64,000 nt of DNA, from assembly GCA_022767285.1 (NCBI GenBank), contig JALENY010000010.1:149816-213815 (forward strand), in the 5' to 3' direction. The stretch is from Lachnospiraceae bacterium. Its GTDB lineage: Bacteria; Bacillota; Clostridia; Lachnospirales; Lachnospiraceae. The translations under genes and the position numbers were made by a program. Below are positions 1 through 9,695 of this stretch, one piece after another. Each line of letters begins with the position of its first letter. Position 1 is the stretch's first letter. The notes beneath the pieces are model-generated. The model searched no databases, had not been told where the DNA came from, and saw only the letters and a list, made by a program, of their open reading frames with translations.

Positions 1-432
1 GGAAGAGGCAGCCGACCGGGTGAGGCAATCGTCCAGACCTATCATCCGGATCACTACAGCATCGTGGATGCGGTTCATCAGGATTATGAGAGCTTTTTTG
101 AAGAGGAATTGTCTTATCGGATGCTTTTGAATTACCCGCCCTGCGGCTGCATGATGGCAGTGCTTGGCAGCGGTGAAGACGAGACTCATCTGGAGATGGC
201 CATGGAATATCTGAAAAAGTTCATATTAAAATTATATCGGAAGTCGGATCTTCAGGTCATCGGACCGGCACTGCCCGGCGTGGGAAAGGTTCGTGATGTT
301 TACCGAAGGGTAATTTACTGCAAGCATCTACAGTATGATACTCTTGTAATGATCAAGGATCAGCTGGAACGGTACATTGAGATCAATTCCGGCTTTGATA
401 CGATACAGATACAGTTTGATTTTAACAAATAA
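1..432 (+). CDS. priA: Primosomal protein N' (PriA helicase), C-terminal part
   Basis: Partial gene: the reading frame is open from base 1, so the start lies before the window. The first residues (GRGSRPGEAIVQTYHPDHYS) match the end of the helicase core of PriA, where GRAGR..PGxVIVQT is conserved. The rest is the C-terminal domain, including LLNYPPCG and VIGPALPGVGKVRD. PriA restarts stalled replication forks by 3'-5' unwinding and primosome loading. It heads the common Firmicute order priA-def-fmt. A GTG at 64 is internal and not a real start. Confidence 0.93.
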   Translation, partial: GRGSRPGEAIVQTYHPDHYSIVDAVHQDYESFFEEELSYRMLLNYPPCGCMMAVLGSGEDETHLEMAMEYLKKFILKLYRKSDLQVIGPALPGVGKVRDVYRRVIYCKHLQYDTLVMIKDQLERYIEINSGFDTIQIQFDFNK

Positions 433-585
433 TCTGGTACAGATACAGGAACTATTAATAAAGTTTGAAAAGGAAACTGCCAGTCAGGATCGACAGAAAA
501 AGGTCAAAATGTCCGGACAAGTTTGCCGGAAGGAGTTAAAACCGACAGAAAAGACGAAATCAACGAAACAAAAAGGAGAGGAAAA

Positions 586-1074
586 ATGGCACTGAGAACA
601 ATAAGAATTCAGGGTGATCCGGTCCTGGAGAAAGTATGCAGACCGATCGAGAAAATGACACCGAAAATCAAAACACTGATTGAGGATATGTTTGAGACCA
701 TGTACGAGAAAAACGGTGTGGGTCTGGCCGGTCCGCAGGTGGGTGTCCTCAGACGGATCGCGGTGATTGATACAGACGGAACCCCATATGTGTTTATTAA
801 TCCGAAGATAGTGGCTACGGATGGAGAACAGACAGGCGATGAGGGCTGTTTGAGTATTCCGGGCAAATCCGGCACAGTTACGAGACCGAATTATGTAAAA
901 GTAGAAGCTCTGGATAAAAACATGGAGCCTTTTACCCTGGAAGCCACAGAACTTCTGGCAAGGGCCGTATGCCATGAACTGGAACATCTGGACGGAATCC
1001 TTTATACCACACATGTGGAGGGAGAATTGCACGATGTTTACTACGACGAAGAAGAGCTGGAGGAAGAAGAATGA
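586..1074 (+). CDS. def: Peptide deformylase
   Basis: Removes the N-terminal formyl group from nascent proteins. All three family motifs are present: GVGLAGPQVG (residues 44-53; the usual GxGLAAxQ has G for the second A), EGCLS (86-90, Cys88 metal ligand) and HELEH (130-134, His130/His134 ligands and Glu131 catalytic). The 162-residue length is normal. The frame is open upstream to 523, but ATG 586 follows an AAAGGAGAGG ribosome site and gives the standard N-terminus MALRTIRIQGDPVL. The C-terminus is strongly acidic (EEELEEEE). The stop overlaps the fmt start by 4 bases (ATGA), so the two are translationally coupled and functionally paired. Confidence 0.96.
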   Translation: MALRTIRIQGDPVLEKVCRPIEKMTPKIKTLIEDMFETMYEKNGVGLAGPQVGVLRRIAVIDTDGTPYVFINPKIVATDGEQTGDEGCLSIPGKSGTVTRPNYVKVEALDKNMEPFTLEATELLARAVCHELEHLDGILYTTHVEGELHDVYYDEEELEEEE

Positions 1075-1997
1075 GAGTAGTATTTATGGGAACACCGGAT
1101 TTTGCGGTGGGAACACTGGAAGCTGTCTGTGATGCCGGCTATGAGGTAGTCGGAGTAGTAACACAGCCAGATAAAGCAAAAGGAAGAAGCAAAGAACCGG
1201 TTCCGACACCGGTAAAAGCGGCAGCCCTTGCTCGTGGACTTACTGTTTTCCAGCCAGAACGGATCCGGAATGAACAGGCAGTGGAAACCGTCCGGCAGAT
1301 GAAACCGGATGTGATCGTGGTGGTCGCTTTTGGGCAGATCATACCGAAAGAGATACTGGAGCTGGCACCCTACGGATGCTTGAATGTACATGCATCCCTT
1401 CTGCCTGCATACCGTGGTGCGGCACCCATACAGTGGGCGGTGCTGAATGGAGAAGAGGAATCCGGTGTGACCATCATGCGCATGGATGAAGGTCTTGATA
1501 CCGGAGATATGATCACAAAAAAAGTGGTAAAACTGGCCGAAGACGAGACCAGCGGAAGTCTGTTTGAACGTTTGAGTGAAGAGGGAGCGCAGCTTTTGGT
1601 AAAGACTCTGTCATCTGTTTTTGACGGAACTGCTGTATATGAAAAGCAGCCGGAACAAAGCCCTACTCCCTATGCGGGCATGATCCGCAAAAGCATGGGA
1701 CAGATCGACTGGAACCAGTCCGCTGTTGAAATTGAGCGTCTGGTGCGCGGCATGAATCCGTGGCCCAGTGCCTATACAAAACTGGACGGAAGAACCTTAA
1801 AGATCTGGAAAGCTCACGTGGAGAAACCGGAGATGACAGGAGATGCAGGCAAAATCGTCCGCATGGATAACAAGGGACTGTATGTTCAGACCGGTCTGGG
1901 AATTCTCTGTGTGGATGAGCTTCAGCTTGAAGGGAAAAAACGGATGAAAACAGGAGATTTTCTCCGGGGCTATGTGATTCGAAACAACCAGTTATAA
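1071..1997 (+). CDS. fmt: Methionyl-tRNA formyltransferase
   Basis: Transfers a formyl group from 10-formyl-tetrahydrofolate to initiator Met-tRNA, the step that Def later reverses. The N-terminus MRVVFMGTPDFAVGTLEA is the classic Fmt start. The folate/catalytic segment NVHASLLPAYRGAAPIQWA contains the conserved Asn and His, followed by the GVTIMRMDEGLDTGDM motif. The C-terminal OB-type tRNA-binding domain covers roughly residues 205-308. 308 residues is typical. It overlaps def by 4 bases. Confidence 0.97.
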   Translation: MRVVFMGTPDFAVGTLEAVCDAGYEVVGVVTQPDKAKGRSKEPVPTPVKAAALARGLTVFQPERIRNEQAVETVRQMKPDVIVVVAFGQIIPKEILELAPYGCLNVHASLLPAYRGAAPIQWAVLNGEEESGVTIMRMDEGLDTGDMITKKVVKLAEDETSGSLFERLSEEGAQLLVKTLSSVFDGTAVYEKQPEQSPTPYAGMIRKSMGQIDWNQSAVEIERLVRGMNPWPSAYTKLDGRTLKIWKAHVEKPEMTGDAGKIVRMDNKGLYVQTGLGILCVDELQLEGKKRMKTGDFLRGYVIRNNQL

Positions 1998-2050
1998 AAT
2001 AGGATGCCGGCTTCAAAAGGCCGAGCGCAAAATACGGAGAAATCCGGGCA

Positions 2051-2076
2051 TCAAGGGGTCAAAGGCTTTTGACCTC
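2051..2076. repeat. Short palindrome between fmt and the zinc protease
   Basis: The heptamer GGTCAAA (2057-2063) and its complement TTTGACC (2068-2074) are separated by four bases. No T-run follows, so it is a poor terminator. It lies between the fmt stop and the next ribosome site and could be an extragenic repeat or an operator. Confidence 0.4.
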
Positions 2077-2128
2077 AATGTTATTAATATGTAAGTTTAG
2101 CAAGTGTTGCATAAAAGGAGGAGACAGC

Positions 2129-2863
2129 ATGATCACAGCCTATTATGGCGGTTATGGAATGAACCGAATGTTATATTATGGATTTGACTGGACTTATCTG
2201 CTATTGATTGCAGGTATGGTGATTTCCCTTCTGGTTTCAGCCAATATGAAGTCAACTGTGTCGAAATACAGCAGGATACGGAGCTATTCGGGTCTGACCG
2301 GGGCAGAGGCGGCTTCCAGAATTTTGCGGGCTGCCGGTGTGACCGGTGTATCCATACAGCAAATTTCCGGACAGCTGACGGATCATTACGATCCCCGCAC
2401 GAAAGTGGTCCGGCTTTCTGAGAGTTCCTATAACAGTACATCGCTTACTGCAGTGGGCGTGGCCGCCCATGAGTGCGGACATGCCATTCAGGACGCTGTA
2501 AGTTACGGACCGCTCAAAATCAGAAGTGCCCTTGTACCAATTGCGAATTTTGGCTCACAACTGTCCTGGCCGATCTTCTTTGCCGGCCTGATCTTCAGTA
2601 TGGAGGCACTGACGACCCTGGGGATCATTCTTTTTTCCGCAGCAGTGCTGTTCCAGCTGGTTACGCTTCCGGTTGAGTTCAATGCCTCTTCCCGTGCGCT
2701 GAAGATGCTTGCGAGCACCGGAATCATGCGGCAGGAAGAGATTGGAGGATCCAAAAAAGTGCTGCGTGCAGCTGCCATGACTTATGTGGCTGCGCTGGCT
2801 TCTTCGATTTTGCAGCTGCTTCGCTTGATTATCCTGGCAGGAGGAAGGCGCCGTGACGACTAA
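2129..2863 (+). CDS. Membrane zinc metallopeptidase, YugP family
   Basis: Predicted membrane protease of the neutral zinc metallopeptidase family (PF04298, B. subtilis YugP); the physiological substrate is not established. The HExxH zinc site is in HECGHAIQDA. An N-terminal hydrophobic segment (YLLLIAGMVISLLVSANM) and later ones (ALTTLGIILFSAAVLFQLVTLPVEF, and near the C-terminus) anchor it. ATG 2129 follows AAAAGGAGGAGA; an upstream in-frame ATG at 2069 has no ribosome site. 244 residues. The end overlaps rsmB by 11 bases. The gene commonly sits between fmt and rsmB in clostridia. Confidence 0.88.
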   Translation: MITAYYGGYGMNRMLYYGFDWTYLLLIAGMVISLLVSANMKSTVSKYSRIRSYSGLTGAEAASRILRAAGVTGVSIQQISGQLTDHYDPRTKVVRLSESSYNSTSLTAVGVAAHECGHAIQDAVSYGPLKIRSALVPIANFGSQLSWPIFFAGLIFSMEALTTLGIILFSAAVLFQLVTLPVEFNASSRALKMLASTGIMRQEEIGGSKKVLRAAAMTYVAALASSILQLLRLIILAGGRRRDD

Positions 2864-4208
2864 CAATACGAGGGAGATTATTCTTGATGTTTTGCTGGCG
2901 GTGAACCGTGACGGACAGAAAAGCCATGTGGTGATCCGCAATACGTTGGATAAGTATCAGTATCTGCCCAGACAGGATCGTGCCTTTATTCGCAGAGTCT
3001 GTGAGGGAACCATTGAGCAGATGATCTTCATTGATTATATCATTGATTCTTATTCCAGCATTAAAGTGCAGAAAATGAAGCCGGTGATCCGGGATATTCT
3101 GCGAAGTGCCGTGTATCAGATTGTATTTATGGACAGTGTGCCTGCATCAGCCGCGTGCAATGAGGCGGTTAAGCTGGCTCAGCGCAAGGGATTTTATAAC
3201 CTGAAAAGTTTTGTAAACGGTGTTCTGCGCAGTATTGTCCGTGAACTGGAACAGGTGGAATACCCGTCCAGAAACAATCTGATGGAGTTCCTTTCCGTCA
3301 CTTATTCCATGCCGAGATGGCTGGTAAAAAGGTGGACAGATGAGTTCGGATCGATTGTGACTGAACTCATGCTGAAAGAGTTTTTAAAGGAAAGACCAAC
3401 CACCGTGCGTCTGACCACCAGCGGTGTGGAGAAAAAAGAGATCCTGAAAAGTCTGAAACGACAGGGCGTGAAAGTAAGACATGCGCCCTATCTTTGCTAT
3501 GCTTATGAGATCAGTGAATTCAATTTTATCCAGGCACTGGAAGCGTATCGAAACGGCTGGATCTACATACAGGATGTCAGTTCCATGCTTGTGGCGGAGG
3601 CGGCTGCGCCGAAGCAGGGTGACTTTGTGGTTGACCTGTGTGCTGCCCCCGGCGGAAAAAGTCTGCATGTGGCGGACAAACTGGGCCGATACGGCATGGT
3701 AGAAGCACGGGATCTGACAGAGGCGAAAGTAGCTTTGATCCAGGAAAACATTCAGAGAATGGATCTGATCAATGTACGGGCTGTTCAGGCAGATGCCACC
3801 ATTTATGATGGTGGCCTGGAGGGCAGAGCGGATATCGTGCTTGCCGATGTTCCGTGTTCCGGCATGGGAGTGATCGGCAGAAAAGCAGATATCAAATATA
3901 AACTGACTTCCATGCAGTTGGAAGAGCTTGTTTTGCTCCAGCGAAGGATCCTTCACAATGCCGCTTCCTATGTAAAACCGGGCGGAACCCTGATTTACAG
4001 CACCTGCACCATCGGGAAAAAAGAAAATCTGGAAAATATACAGTGGTTTATTGAAAATTATCCATATGAACTGGACAGCCTGGATCCCTATATTCCGGAT
4101 GCGCTGCACAGTCTGACCACCAGAGAAGGGTATCTGCAGCTTTTGCCGGGTATCCACAGGACAGACGGATTTTTCCTGGCGAGGCTGAAAAGGAGAAACG
4201 ATGTGTAA
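2853..4208 (+). CDS. rsmB: 16S rRNA (cytosine-967 C5) methyltransferase RsmB
   Basis: SAM-dependent m5C methyltransferase acting on 16S rRNA. An N-terminal NusB-like RNA-binding domain spans roughly residues 1-140. The Rossmann methyltransferase domain carries the SAM loop DLCAAPGGKSLH, the first catalytic cysteine in ADVPCSGMGVIGRK and the second in STCTIGKKEN. It starts with GTG inside the end of the preceding gene, with GGAGGAAGG upstream, and overlaps rlmN by 8 bases. 451 residues, normal. Confidence 0.95.
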   Translation: MTTNNTREIILDVLLAVNRDGQKSHVVIRNTLDKYQYLPRQDRAFIRRVCEGTIEQMIFIDYIIDSYSSIKVQKMKPVIRDILRSAVYQIVFMDSVPASAACNEAVKLAQRKGFYNLKSFVNGVLRSIVRELEQVEYPSRNNLMEFLSVTYSMPRWLVKRWTDEFGSIVTELMLKEFLKERPTTVRLTTSGVEKKEILKSLKRQGVKVRHAPYLCYAYEISEFNFIQALEAYRNGWIYIQDVSSMLVAEAAAPKQGDFVVDLCAAPGGKSLHVADKLGRYGMVEARDLTEAKVALIQENIQRMDLINVRAVQADATIYDGGLEGRADIVLADVPCSGMGVIGRKADIKYKLTSMQLEELVLLQRRILHNAASYVKPGGTLIYSTCTIGKKENLENIQWFIENYPYELDSLDPYIPDALHSLTTREGYLQLLPGIHRTDGFFLARLKRRNDV

Positions 4209-5241
4209 AAAAGATATCAAATCCATGTCAGTGAATGAATTGAAAGGACTGGCTGCCGCATACGGAGAAAAGCCTTTTCGGGCAAAACAGTTATATGAGT
4301 GGATGCATAAAAAACTGGCCTCTTCCTATGAGGAGATGACAAATCTTCCGAAGGCTTTCCGTGAAAAACTGGAACGGGACCTGCCTTACCTCTGTCTGGA
4401 GGCATTGGAGGTACAGGTATCAAAACTGGATGGGACCAGAAAATATCTTTTTCGTCTGCCGGATGGCAATGTGATCGAAAGTGTTCTGATGAAGTATCAC
4501 CACGGCAATTCCGTATGCATTTCCTCCCAGGTGGGATGCCGGATGGGATGCCGTTTCTGCGCCTCCACCATCGGCGGCTGGACACGAAATTTGAGTCCGG
4601 GCGAGATGCTGGATCAGATCTATCGAATTCAGACCCTGTCCGGGGAGCGGGTATCCAACATTGTGATTATGGGAACCGGGGAACCCATGGACAACTACGA
4701 CAATGTTCTGGATTTCCTTCATATGATATCCGATGAACAGGGATTGAATATCAGCCAGAGAAATATTACTGTTTCCACTTGCGGTATTGTGCCGAAAATA
4801 CGGCAGCTCGCAGGTGAAAAACTTCAGATTACCCTGGCTATTTCCCTGCATGCATCCACCGATGAAAAGCGGAAGGAACTGATGCCCATTGCTTACAAAT
4901 ATACCATGGGGGAACTTCTGGATGCGGTAAAAGATTACTACCGGGAAACCGGAAGACGCATTACCTTTGAATACAGTCTGGTGGCAGGAAAAAATGACAC
5001 GGAAGAGGATGCAAGGCTTCTGGCAGATAAGATCCGTGGTCTGAACTGCCACGTGAATCTGATTCCGGTAAACCCCATAAAAGAGCGGGATTTCAGGCAA
5101 TCAGACAAAAATGATATTGAGTTATTTAAAAATAAACTTGAAAAATACGGAATTAATGTTACTATTAGAAGAGAAATGGGCCGGGATATTGACGGGGCCT
5201 GTGGACAACTGAGAAAGAGTTACCTGGAAAGAGAGATTTGA
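4201..5241 (+). CDS. rlmN: 23S rRNA (adenine-2503 C2) methyltransferase RlmN
   Basis: Radical-SAM enzyme that methylates A2503 of 23S rRNA and A37 of some tRNAs. The 4Fe-4S motif CRMGCRFC (CxxxCxxC) is followed by ASTIGGWTRNLSPGEM, then GTGEPMDNYD and SLHAST. The last Cys in REMGRDIDGACGQLR is the methyl-carrying cysteine of this family. 346 residues. It is embedded in an overlapping run with rsmB and prpC. Confidence 0.97.
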   Translation: MCKKDIKSMSVNELKGLAAAYGEKPFRAKQLYEWMHKKLASSYEEMTNLPKAFREKLERDLPYLCLEALEVQVSKLDGTRKYLFRLPDGNVIESVLMKYHHGNSVCISSQVGCRMGCRFCASTIGGWTRNLSPGEMLDQIYRIQTLSGERVSNIVIMGTGEPMDNYDNVLDFLHMISDEQGLNISQRNITVSTCGIVPKIRQLAGEKLQITLAISLHASTDEKRKELMPIAYKYTMGELLDAVKDYYRETGRRITFEYSLVAGKNDTEEDARLLADKIRGLNCHVNLIPVNPIKERDFRQSDKNDIELFKNKLEKYGINVTIRREMGRDIDGACGQLRKSYLEREI

Positions 5242-5244
5242 TTA

Positions 5245-5985
5245 ATGAAGACATATTCTGTTACAGATGTGGGGCGGAGAAGAAAAATTAATCAGGATTA
5301 TGTGTTTGCTTCCACGAAAGCCGTGGGGAATCTGCCAAATCTCTTTATCGTTGCAGACGGTATGGGAGGACACAATGCAGGAGACTATGCGTCCCGCTGT
5401 GCTGTCAACACCATAAAAGAGTATATTGAGCAGAATGAAGGACAGAATCCGATTAAACTGATTCACGAAGCCATACAGCTTGCCAATGCCAGATTGCTGG
5501 ATGAGGCTTCAAAACAGATGGAACTGGCTGGCATGGGAACCACGATCGTTGTGACAACGATCTGCGGCCATTATGCTTACACAGCCAATGTTGGGGACAG
5601 CAGGCTGTATCTGATCGCAGATGATGAGATTCGGCAGATTACAAAAGACCATTCGCTGGTCGAAGAGATGGTTCGGCTTGGTCAACTTACAAAAGAGGAA
5701 GCCAGATGCCACCCGGATAAAAATATTATCACCCGGGCCCTTGGGGTATCCCGGCAGGTGGATGTGGATTTCTTTGATTATAAACTGGAACCGGACAGCA
5801 TTTTGCTGATGTGTTCCGACGGACTCAGTAATATGATAGATGACGAGGGAATTCTCCAGATTGCTGCCGGGGACGGCTCCATTGAGGAGAGGGCACTGAT
5901 GTTAATAAGGACAGCAAATGATCACGGTGGAAAGGATAATATAGCCGTTATCCTGATTGAGCCGGATACGAATGAGGTGGAATGA
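5245..5985 (+). CDS. prpC: PP2C-family Ser/Thr protein phosphatase
   Basis: Metal-dependent phosphatase that opposes the adjacent PASTA kinase. Motifs in order: VADGMGGHNAGDYAS (metal-binding Asp), GMGTTIV, NVGDSRLYL, LLMCSDGLSNMIDDEGI and GGKDNIAVILIEP. 246 residues matches the bacterial Stp/PrpC size. It follows rlmN by 3 bases, and its TGA overlaps the ATG of the kinase, the standard phosphatase-kinase pair. Confidence 0.96.
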   Translation: MKTYSVTDVGRRRKINQDYVFASTKAVGNLPNLFIVADGMGGHNAGDYASRCAVNTIKEYIEQNEGQNPIKLIHEAIQLANARLLDEASKQMELAGMGTTIVVTTICGHYAYTANVGDSRLYLIADDEIRQITKDHSLVEEMVRLGQLTKEEARCHPDKNIITRALGVSRQVDVDFFDYKLEPDSILLMCSDGLSNMIDDEGILQIAAGDGSIEERALMLIRTANDHGGKDNIAVILIEPDTNEVE

Positions 5986-8135
5986 TGTTAAAAGAGGGAA
6001 TGATCGTAGCTGAACGATATGAGATAATCAGCAAGATCGGCACAGGCGGCATGGCCGATGTATACAAAGCAAAAGATCATAAATTGAACCGTTTTGTGGC
6101 GGTAAAAGTTATGAAATCCGAGTTCCGTGAGGATCGGAACTTTATTACAAAATTCAGAAGAGAGGCTCAGGCAGCTGCCGGTCTGGCCAATCCGAATATT
6201 GTCAACGTATTTGATGTGGGTGAAGATAACGGTGTATACTTTATCGTCATGGAACTGGTCGAGGGTATTACACTGAAAGAGTATATTGCCAAAAAAGGAA
6301 AACTGAGTGTTCGCGAGGCCACAAGCATCGCCATTCAGGTATGTATGGGCCTGGAAGCCGCTCATGCACAGAATATTGTGCACAGAGATGTAAAACCGCA
6401 GAATATTATTATTTCCACGGACGGAAAAGTTAAAGTTACAGACTTTGGTATTGCGCGCGCCGCTTCCTCCAACACCATCAGCGCAAATGCTATGGGTTCC
6501 GTGCATTACAGCTCACCGGAGCAGGTGCGCGGCGGTTTTGCGGATGCAAAAAGTGATATTTACTCCGTTGGTATCACCATCTATGAGATGGTGACCGGTC
6601 GTGTTCCGTTTGACGGCGATACCACCGTTGCGATTGCGATCAAACATCTTCAGGATGAGATGGAGGCACCTTCCAGATTCACACCGGAATTGCCGCGCAG
6701 CTTGGAGCAGATTATTTTCAAATGTACACAGAAGAGCCCGGACCGCAGATACAATACTATGTCTGAGGTGATCGCGGATCTGAAACATTCGCTGATCGAC
6801 CCCAACGGTGATTTTGTGACTCTGATGCCGCTCAGTGATCATGCGCGGACTGTTGTGATCTCAAACGATGAGATGGCAGCCATCAAAGCCGGCCGTCAGG
6901 CTGCACGCGTGGAGGAGCCGGTTCAGACCACATTCAGCAGTACGGCTTCCGCCAGAAAAGGATATGAGCAGCCGGAGGATGACGATTACGACGAGGATGA
7001 TGACTATGACGATGAGGAAGGCGGTATCAGCAGTAAGCTGGAAAAGGCCATGACCATCGGAGGCTTCATCATTGGTGCGCTGATCATCTGTATTTTGATT
7101 TACGTTATTGCACAGGCAGCCGGAATTTTCAAATTCGGTTCCGGGAAAGACAAAGATGCCACTCCTACACCGACCGAAAATCCCACGGAAACTGTGGCGG
7201 ATGATGAGCAGGTTGAGGTGCCGACGATTATCGGCATGACACCGGAGAACGCTCAGGCAGAAGCGAATAAATTCAATCTCGGTATCACAAAAGTTGCAGA
7301 AGCTCCTTCTGAGTTCCCTGCAGGTACGATCTGTGACCAGGATCCGGAACCTGGAACAAGAGTTGATAAAAATACAACGATTACTTACACGGTAAGCACC
7401 GGAAACAGTGAGCTGGTGATCCCTGATGTGGTGAACCGCACTGCCACAGAAGCTCAGCAGATGCTGGCGGATGCCGGTATTACCAAGATCAAGCTCGAAG
7501 AAAAAGCAAGTGATTCCGTTGCTATCGGAAATGTTATTACTGTAAATCCTGCTGTGGGAGCAACGGTGAGCGCAGATGATACGGTTACCCTTTCCATCAG
7601 TACCGGAGCCAGCACAGAGAAATGCCGTGTTCCGGAAGTCAGAGGATATTCAGAGGCGGATGCTACCGATATTATGACCAGCGCGGGTCTGACCGTAAGA
7701 ACAAAGAAGGGTCAGTCAGAACGTGTGGGAATTGGTGAGGTTATGGAACAGAGTATCGAGGCAGGCACCGAAGTCAGTGCAGGTACTGAAATCATCTTGA
7801 CCATCAATTCCGAAGATGCAGGGGATGAACCGTCAGAAAGCACCGGAAATTCCGACAGTACTGAGTATGCGTCTCAGAGCAAATGGAGATGTAACGAAAA
7901 GGTTGGTGCACCCAGCAACTATACCGGCGGTCCGGTAAAACTGGTGCTGGAGCAGACAGTAAATGGAGAAAAAGTGACAACGACGATATTGGAACAGGAC
8001 AGCATTTCGTTCCCATATGAGTTGGATATAGTTGGGGCTGATGGTGTGACAAGCGGAAAGGTTCTCATGTATGAGCTGGTAAACGGAACCTATAAGCTGC
8101 GCTGCAATTGGCCGGTAACTTTCTCGGAGCAGTAG
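5982..8135 (+). CDS. prkC: Ser/Thr protein kinase with PASTA repeats
   Basis: Membrane receptor kinase sensing muropeptides or lipid II and controlling cell-wall growth and spore germination. The cytoplasmic kinase domain (about 10-275) has the glycine loop GTGGMADVYK, catalytic HRDVKPQN (His134, Asp136) and VTDFGIA. An acidic Asp/Tyr-rich linker precedes one membrane helix (about 358-380). Three PASTA modules begin near residues 412, 478 and 548. A Ser-rich spacer and a C-terminal module of about 85 residues (from KWRCNEKVGAPSNYTGG) follow that I do not recognise. ATG 5982 overlaps the prpC stop; an in-frame ATG at 5985 is equally possible. Confidence 0.95.
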   Translation: MMLKEGMIVAERYEIISKIGTGGMADVYKAKDHKLNRFVAVKVMKSEFREDRNFITKFRREAQAAAGLANPNIVNVFDVGEDNGVYFIVMELVEGITLKEYIAKKGKLSVREATSIAIQVCMGLEAAHAQNIVHRDVKPQNIIISTDGKVKVTDFGIARAASSNTISANAMGSVHYSSPEQVRGGFADAKSDIYSVGITIYEMVTGRVPFDGDTTVAIAIKHLQDEMEAPSRFTPELPRSLEQIIFKCTQKSPDRRYNTMSEVIADLKHSLIDPNGDFVTLMPLSDHARTVVISNDEMAAIKAGRQAARVEEPVQTTFSSTASARKGYEQPEDDDYDEDDDYDDEEGGISSKLEKAMTIGGFIIGALIICILIYVIAQAAGIFKFGSGKDKDATPTPTENPTETVADDEQVEVPTIIGMTPENAQAEANKFNLGITKVAEAPSEFPAGTICDQDPEPGTRVDKNTTITYTVSTGNSELVIPDVVNRTATEAQQMLADAGITKIKLEEKASDSVAIGNVITVNPAVGATVSADDTVTLSISTGASTEKCRVPEVRGYSEADATDIMTSAGLTVRTKKGQSERVGIGEVMEQSIEAGTEVSAGTEIILTINSEDAGDEPSESTGNSDSTEYASQSKWRCNEKVGAPSNYTGGPVKLVLEQTVNGEKVTTTILEQDSISFPYELDIVGADGVTSGKVLMYELVNGTYKLRCNWPVTFSEQ

Positions 8136-8138
8136 TCC

Positions 8139-9029
8139 ATGCAGGGAAAGATTATGAAGGGAATTGCCGGATTCTACTACGTTGATGTGGTAGGATCCGG
8201 GATTTATGAATGCAAAGCAAAAGGTATATTTCGAAAAGAGAAAAAGAAGCCCCTGGTGGGCGATAATGTGGAGATTGCTGTCCTGGACGAAGCTGCCCGG
8301 GAGGGTAATCTTGTTCAGATTTTACCCAGAAAAAACGAACTGATCCGGCCGGCTGTGGCGAATGTGGATCAGGCGCTGATCATTTTTGCCATGGAAGATC
8401 CGAAGCCCAATTATATGCTGCTGGACCGTTTCCTCATCATGATGGAGATGCAGAAAGTACCAGCTGTCATCTGTATGAATAAAACGGATCTCGGTACAGC
8501 AAAGGAGATGGAAGAATTTCGAAGCGCCTATGAAAAAGCCGGTTACAAAGTCGTTTTTACCAGTGTAAAGGAACCAGAAGGTCTGGATGCTTTTTCGGAA
8601 CTTCTGAAGGATAAAACCACAGTAGTGGCAGGTCAGTCGGGTGTGGGAAAATCTTCTCTTATTAATCAGGTTCAGAAGGAGATCAGTATGGAAACCGGTG
8701 AGACCAGTAAAAAGCTGGGCCGTGGCAGACATACGACCCGCCACTCTCAGCTGATCCGGATTGACTGTGATACGTATATTATGGATACTCCCGGATTTAG
8801 CTCCCTGGACGTGGATTTTGTGAATATTAAGGCAGAAGATCTGAGACTTTGTTTCCCGGAATTTCATGAGTATGAAGGGGAATGCCGGTTTTTGGGATGC
8901 AGTCATACGCACGAACCGGGATGTGCGGTGAAAGCTGCGCTGGAAGAAGGTAAGTTTAGCGGACTCCGCTATCAGAACTATATCACAATGTATAAAGAAC
9001 AAAAGGAAAGAGAAAAGAGGAGGTATTAA
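8139..9029 (+). CDS. rsgA: Ribosome small-subunit GTPase RsgA
   Basis: Circularly permuted GTPase acting in late 30S subunit maturation. Motifs occur in permuted order: NKTD (G4) first, then the P-loop GQSGVGKSSLIN, then DTPGFSSLD (G3). An N-terminal OB domain and a C-terminal zinc knuckle (CRFLGCSHTHEPGC) flank it. 296 residues. It follows prkC by 3 bases. Confidence 0.96.
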   Translation: MQGKIMKGIAGFYYVDVVGSGIYECKAKGIFRKEKKKPLVGDNVEIAVLDEAAREGNLVQILPRKNELIRPAVANVDQALIIFAMEDPKPNYMLLDRFLIMMEMQKVPAVICMNKTDLGTAKEMEEFRSAYEKAGYKVVFTSVKEPEGLDAFSELLKDKTTVVAGQSGVGKSSLINQVQKEISMETGETSKKLGRGRHTTRHSQLIRIDCDTYIMDTPGFSSLDVDFVNIKAEDLRLCFPEFHEYEGECRFLGCSHTHEPGCAVKAALEEGKFSGLRYQNYITMYKEQKEREKRRY

Positions 9030-9032
9030 GAA

Positions 9033-9695
9033 ATGATTGAGTTAGCCCCATCGATTTTATCAGCAGATTTTAATATCCTGGGACAACAGATCAAAGAATT
9101 GGAGGCGGTCGGTGTCAAATGGCTGCACATCGATGTTATGGACGGTGATTTTGTGCCGAACATTTCATTTGGAATGCCGGTGATCGCATCCATCCGAAAA
9201 GAATCCAATTTGTTTTTTGATGTACACATGATGGTGACAGAACCTATTCGGTATGTCAAAGACATTGCCAATGCCGGTGCGGACATGATCACAGTACATC
9301 TGGAAGCCTGTGAAGACTGCGAAGCTGTCATTGAAAAAATCCATAAATGCGGATGCAAAGCCGGCATCACCATCAAACCCAGTACTTCAGTAGGAGAACT
9401 GGAACCTTTCCTTGATATGGTGGATATGGTTTTGCTCATGAGTGTTCAGCCCGGTATGAGCGGTCAGTCCTACATTGCATCTTCCACGGAACGCATTCAT
9501 CAGGTGCGGGAGATGATTGAGGAGCGAGGTCTGGATATTGATCTTCAGGTAGATGGCGGCATCAATGAAAAGACCATAGCTACGGTTCTGGAAGCTGGTG
9601 CTAATATTATCGTAGCCGGTTCCGCAGTTTTTGACGGTGACATTTCCACAAATGTTAAAAAATTGTGCGGTATCGTGGGAGAATATGACAAATGA
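9033..9695 (+). CDS. rpe: Ribulose-phosphate 3-epimerase
   Basis: Interconverts ribulose-5-P and xylulose-5-P in the pentose phosphate pathway. TIM-barrel motifs: APSILSADF, HIDVMDGDFVPNISFG, FDVHMMV and VDGGINEKTI. The phosphate-loop segment reads MSVQPGMSGQ where MTVNPGFGGQ is usual, a mild divergence. AGGAGG lies 7-8 bases before the ATG. It overlaps thiN by 4 bases, and 220 residues is normal. Confidence 0.95.
   Translation: MIELAPSILSADFNILGQQIKELEAVGVKWLHIDVMDGDFVPNISFGMPVIASIRKESNLFFDVHMMVTEPIRYVKDIANAGADMITVHLEACEDCEAVIEKIHKCGCKAGITIKPSTSVGELEPFLDMVDMVLLMSVQPGMSGQSYIASSTERIHQVREMIEERGLDIDLQVDGGINEKTIATVLEAGANIIVAGSAVFDGDISTNVKKLCGIVGEYDK

Noticed and set aside
1041..1391. Minus-strand frame ending in poly-Ser
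   Set aside because: It is the complement of the Glu-rich end of def and of fmt; poly-Ser is an artefact of GAA/GAG runs.
2069..2128. Upstream extension of the zinc protease from ATG 2069
   Set aside because: It lacks a ribosome site and partly covers the palindrome region; the ATG at 2129 has a strong site and the family N-terminus.
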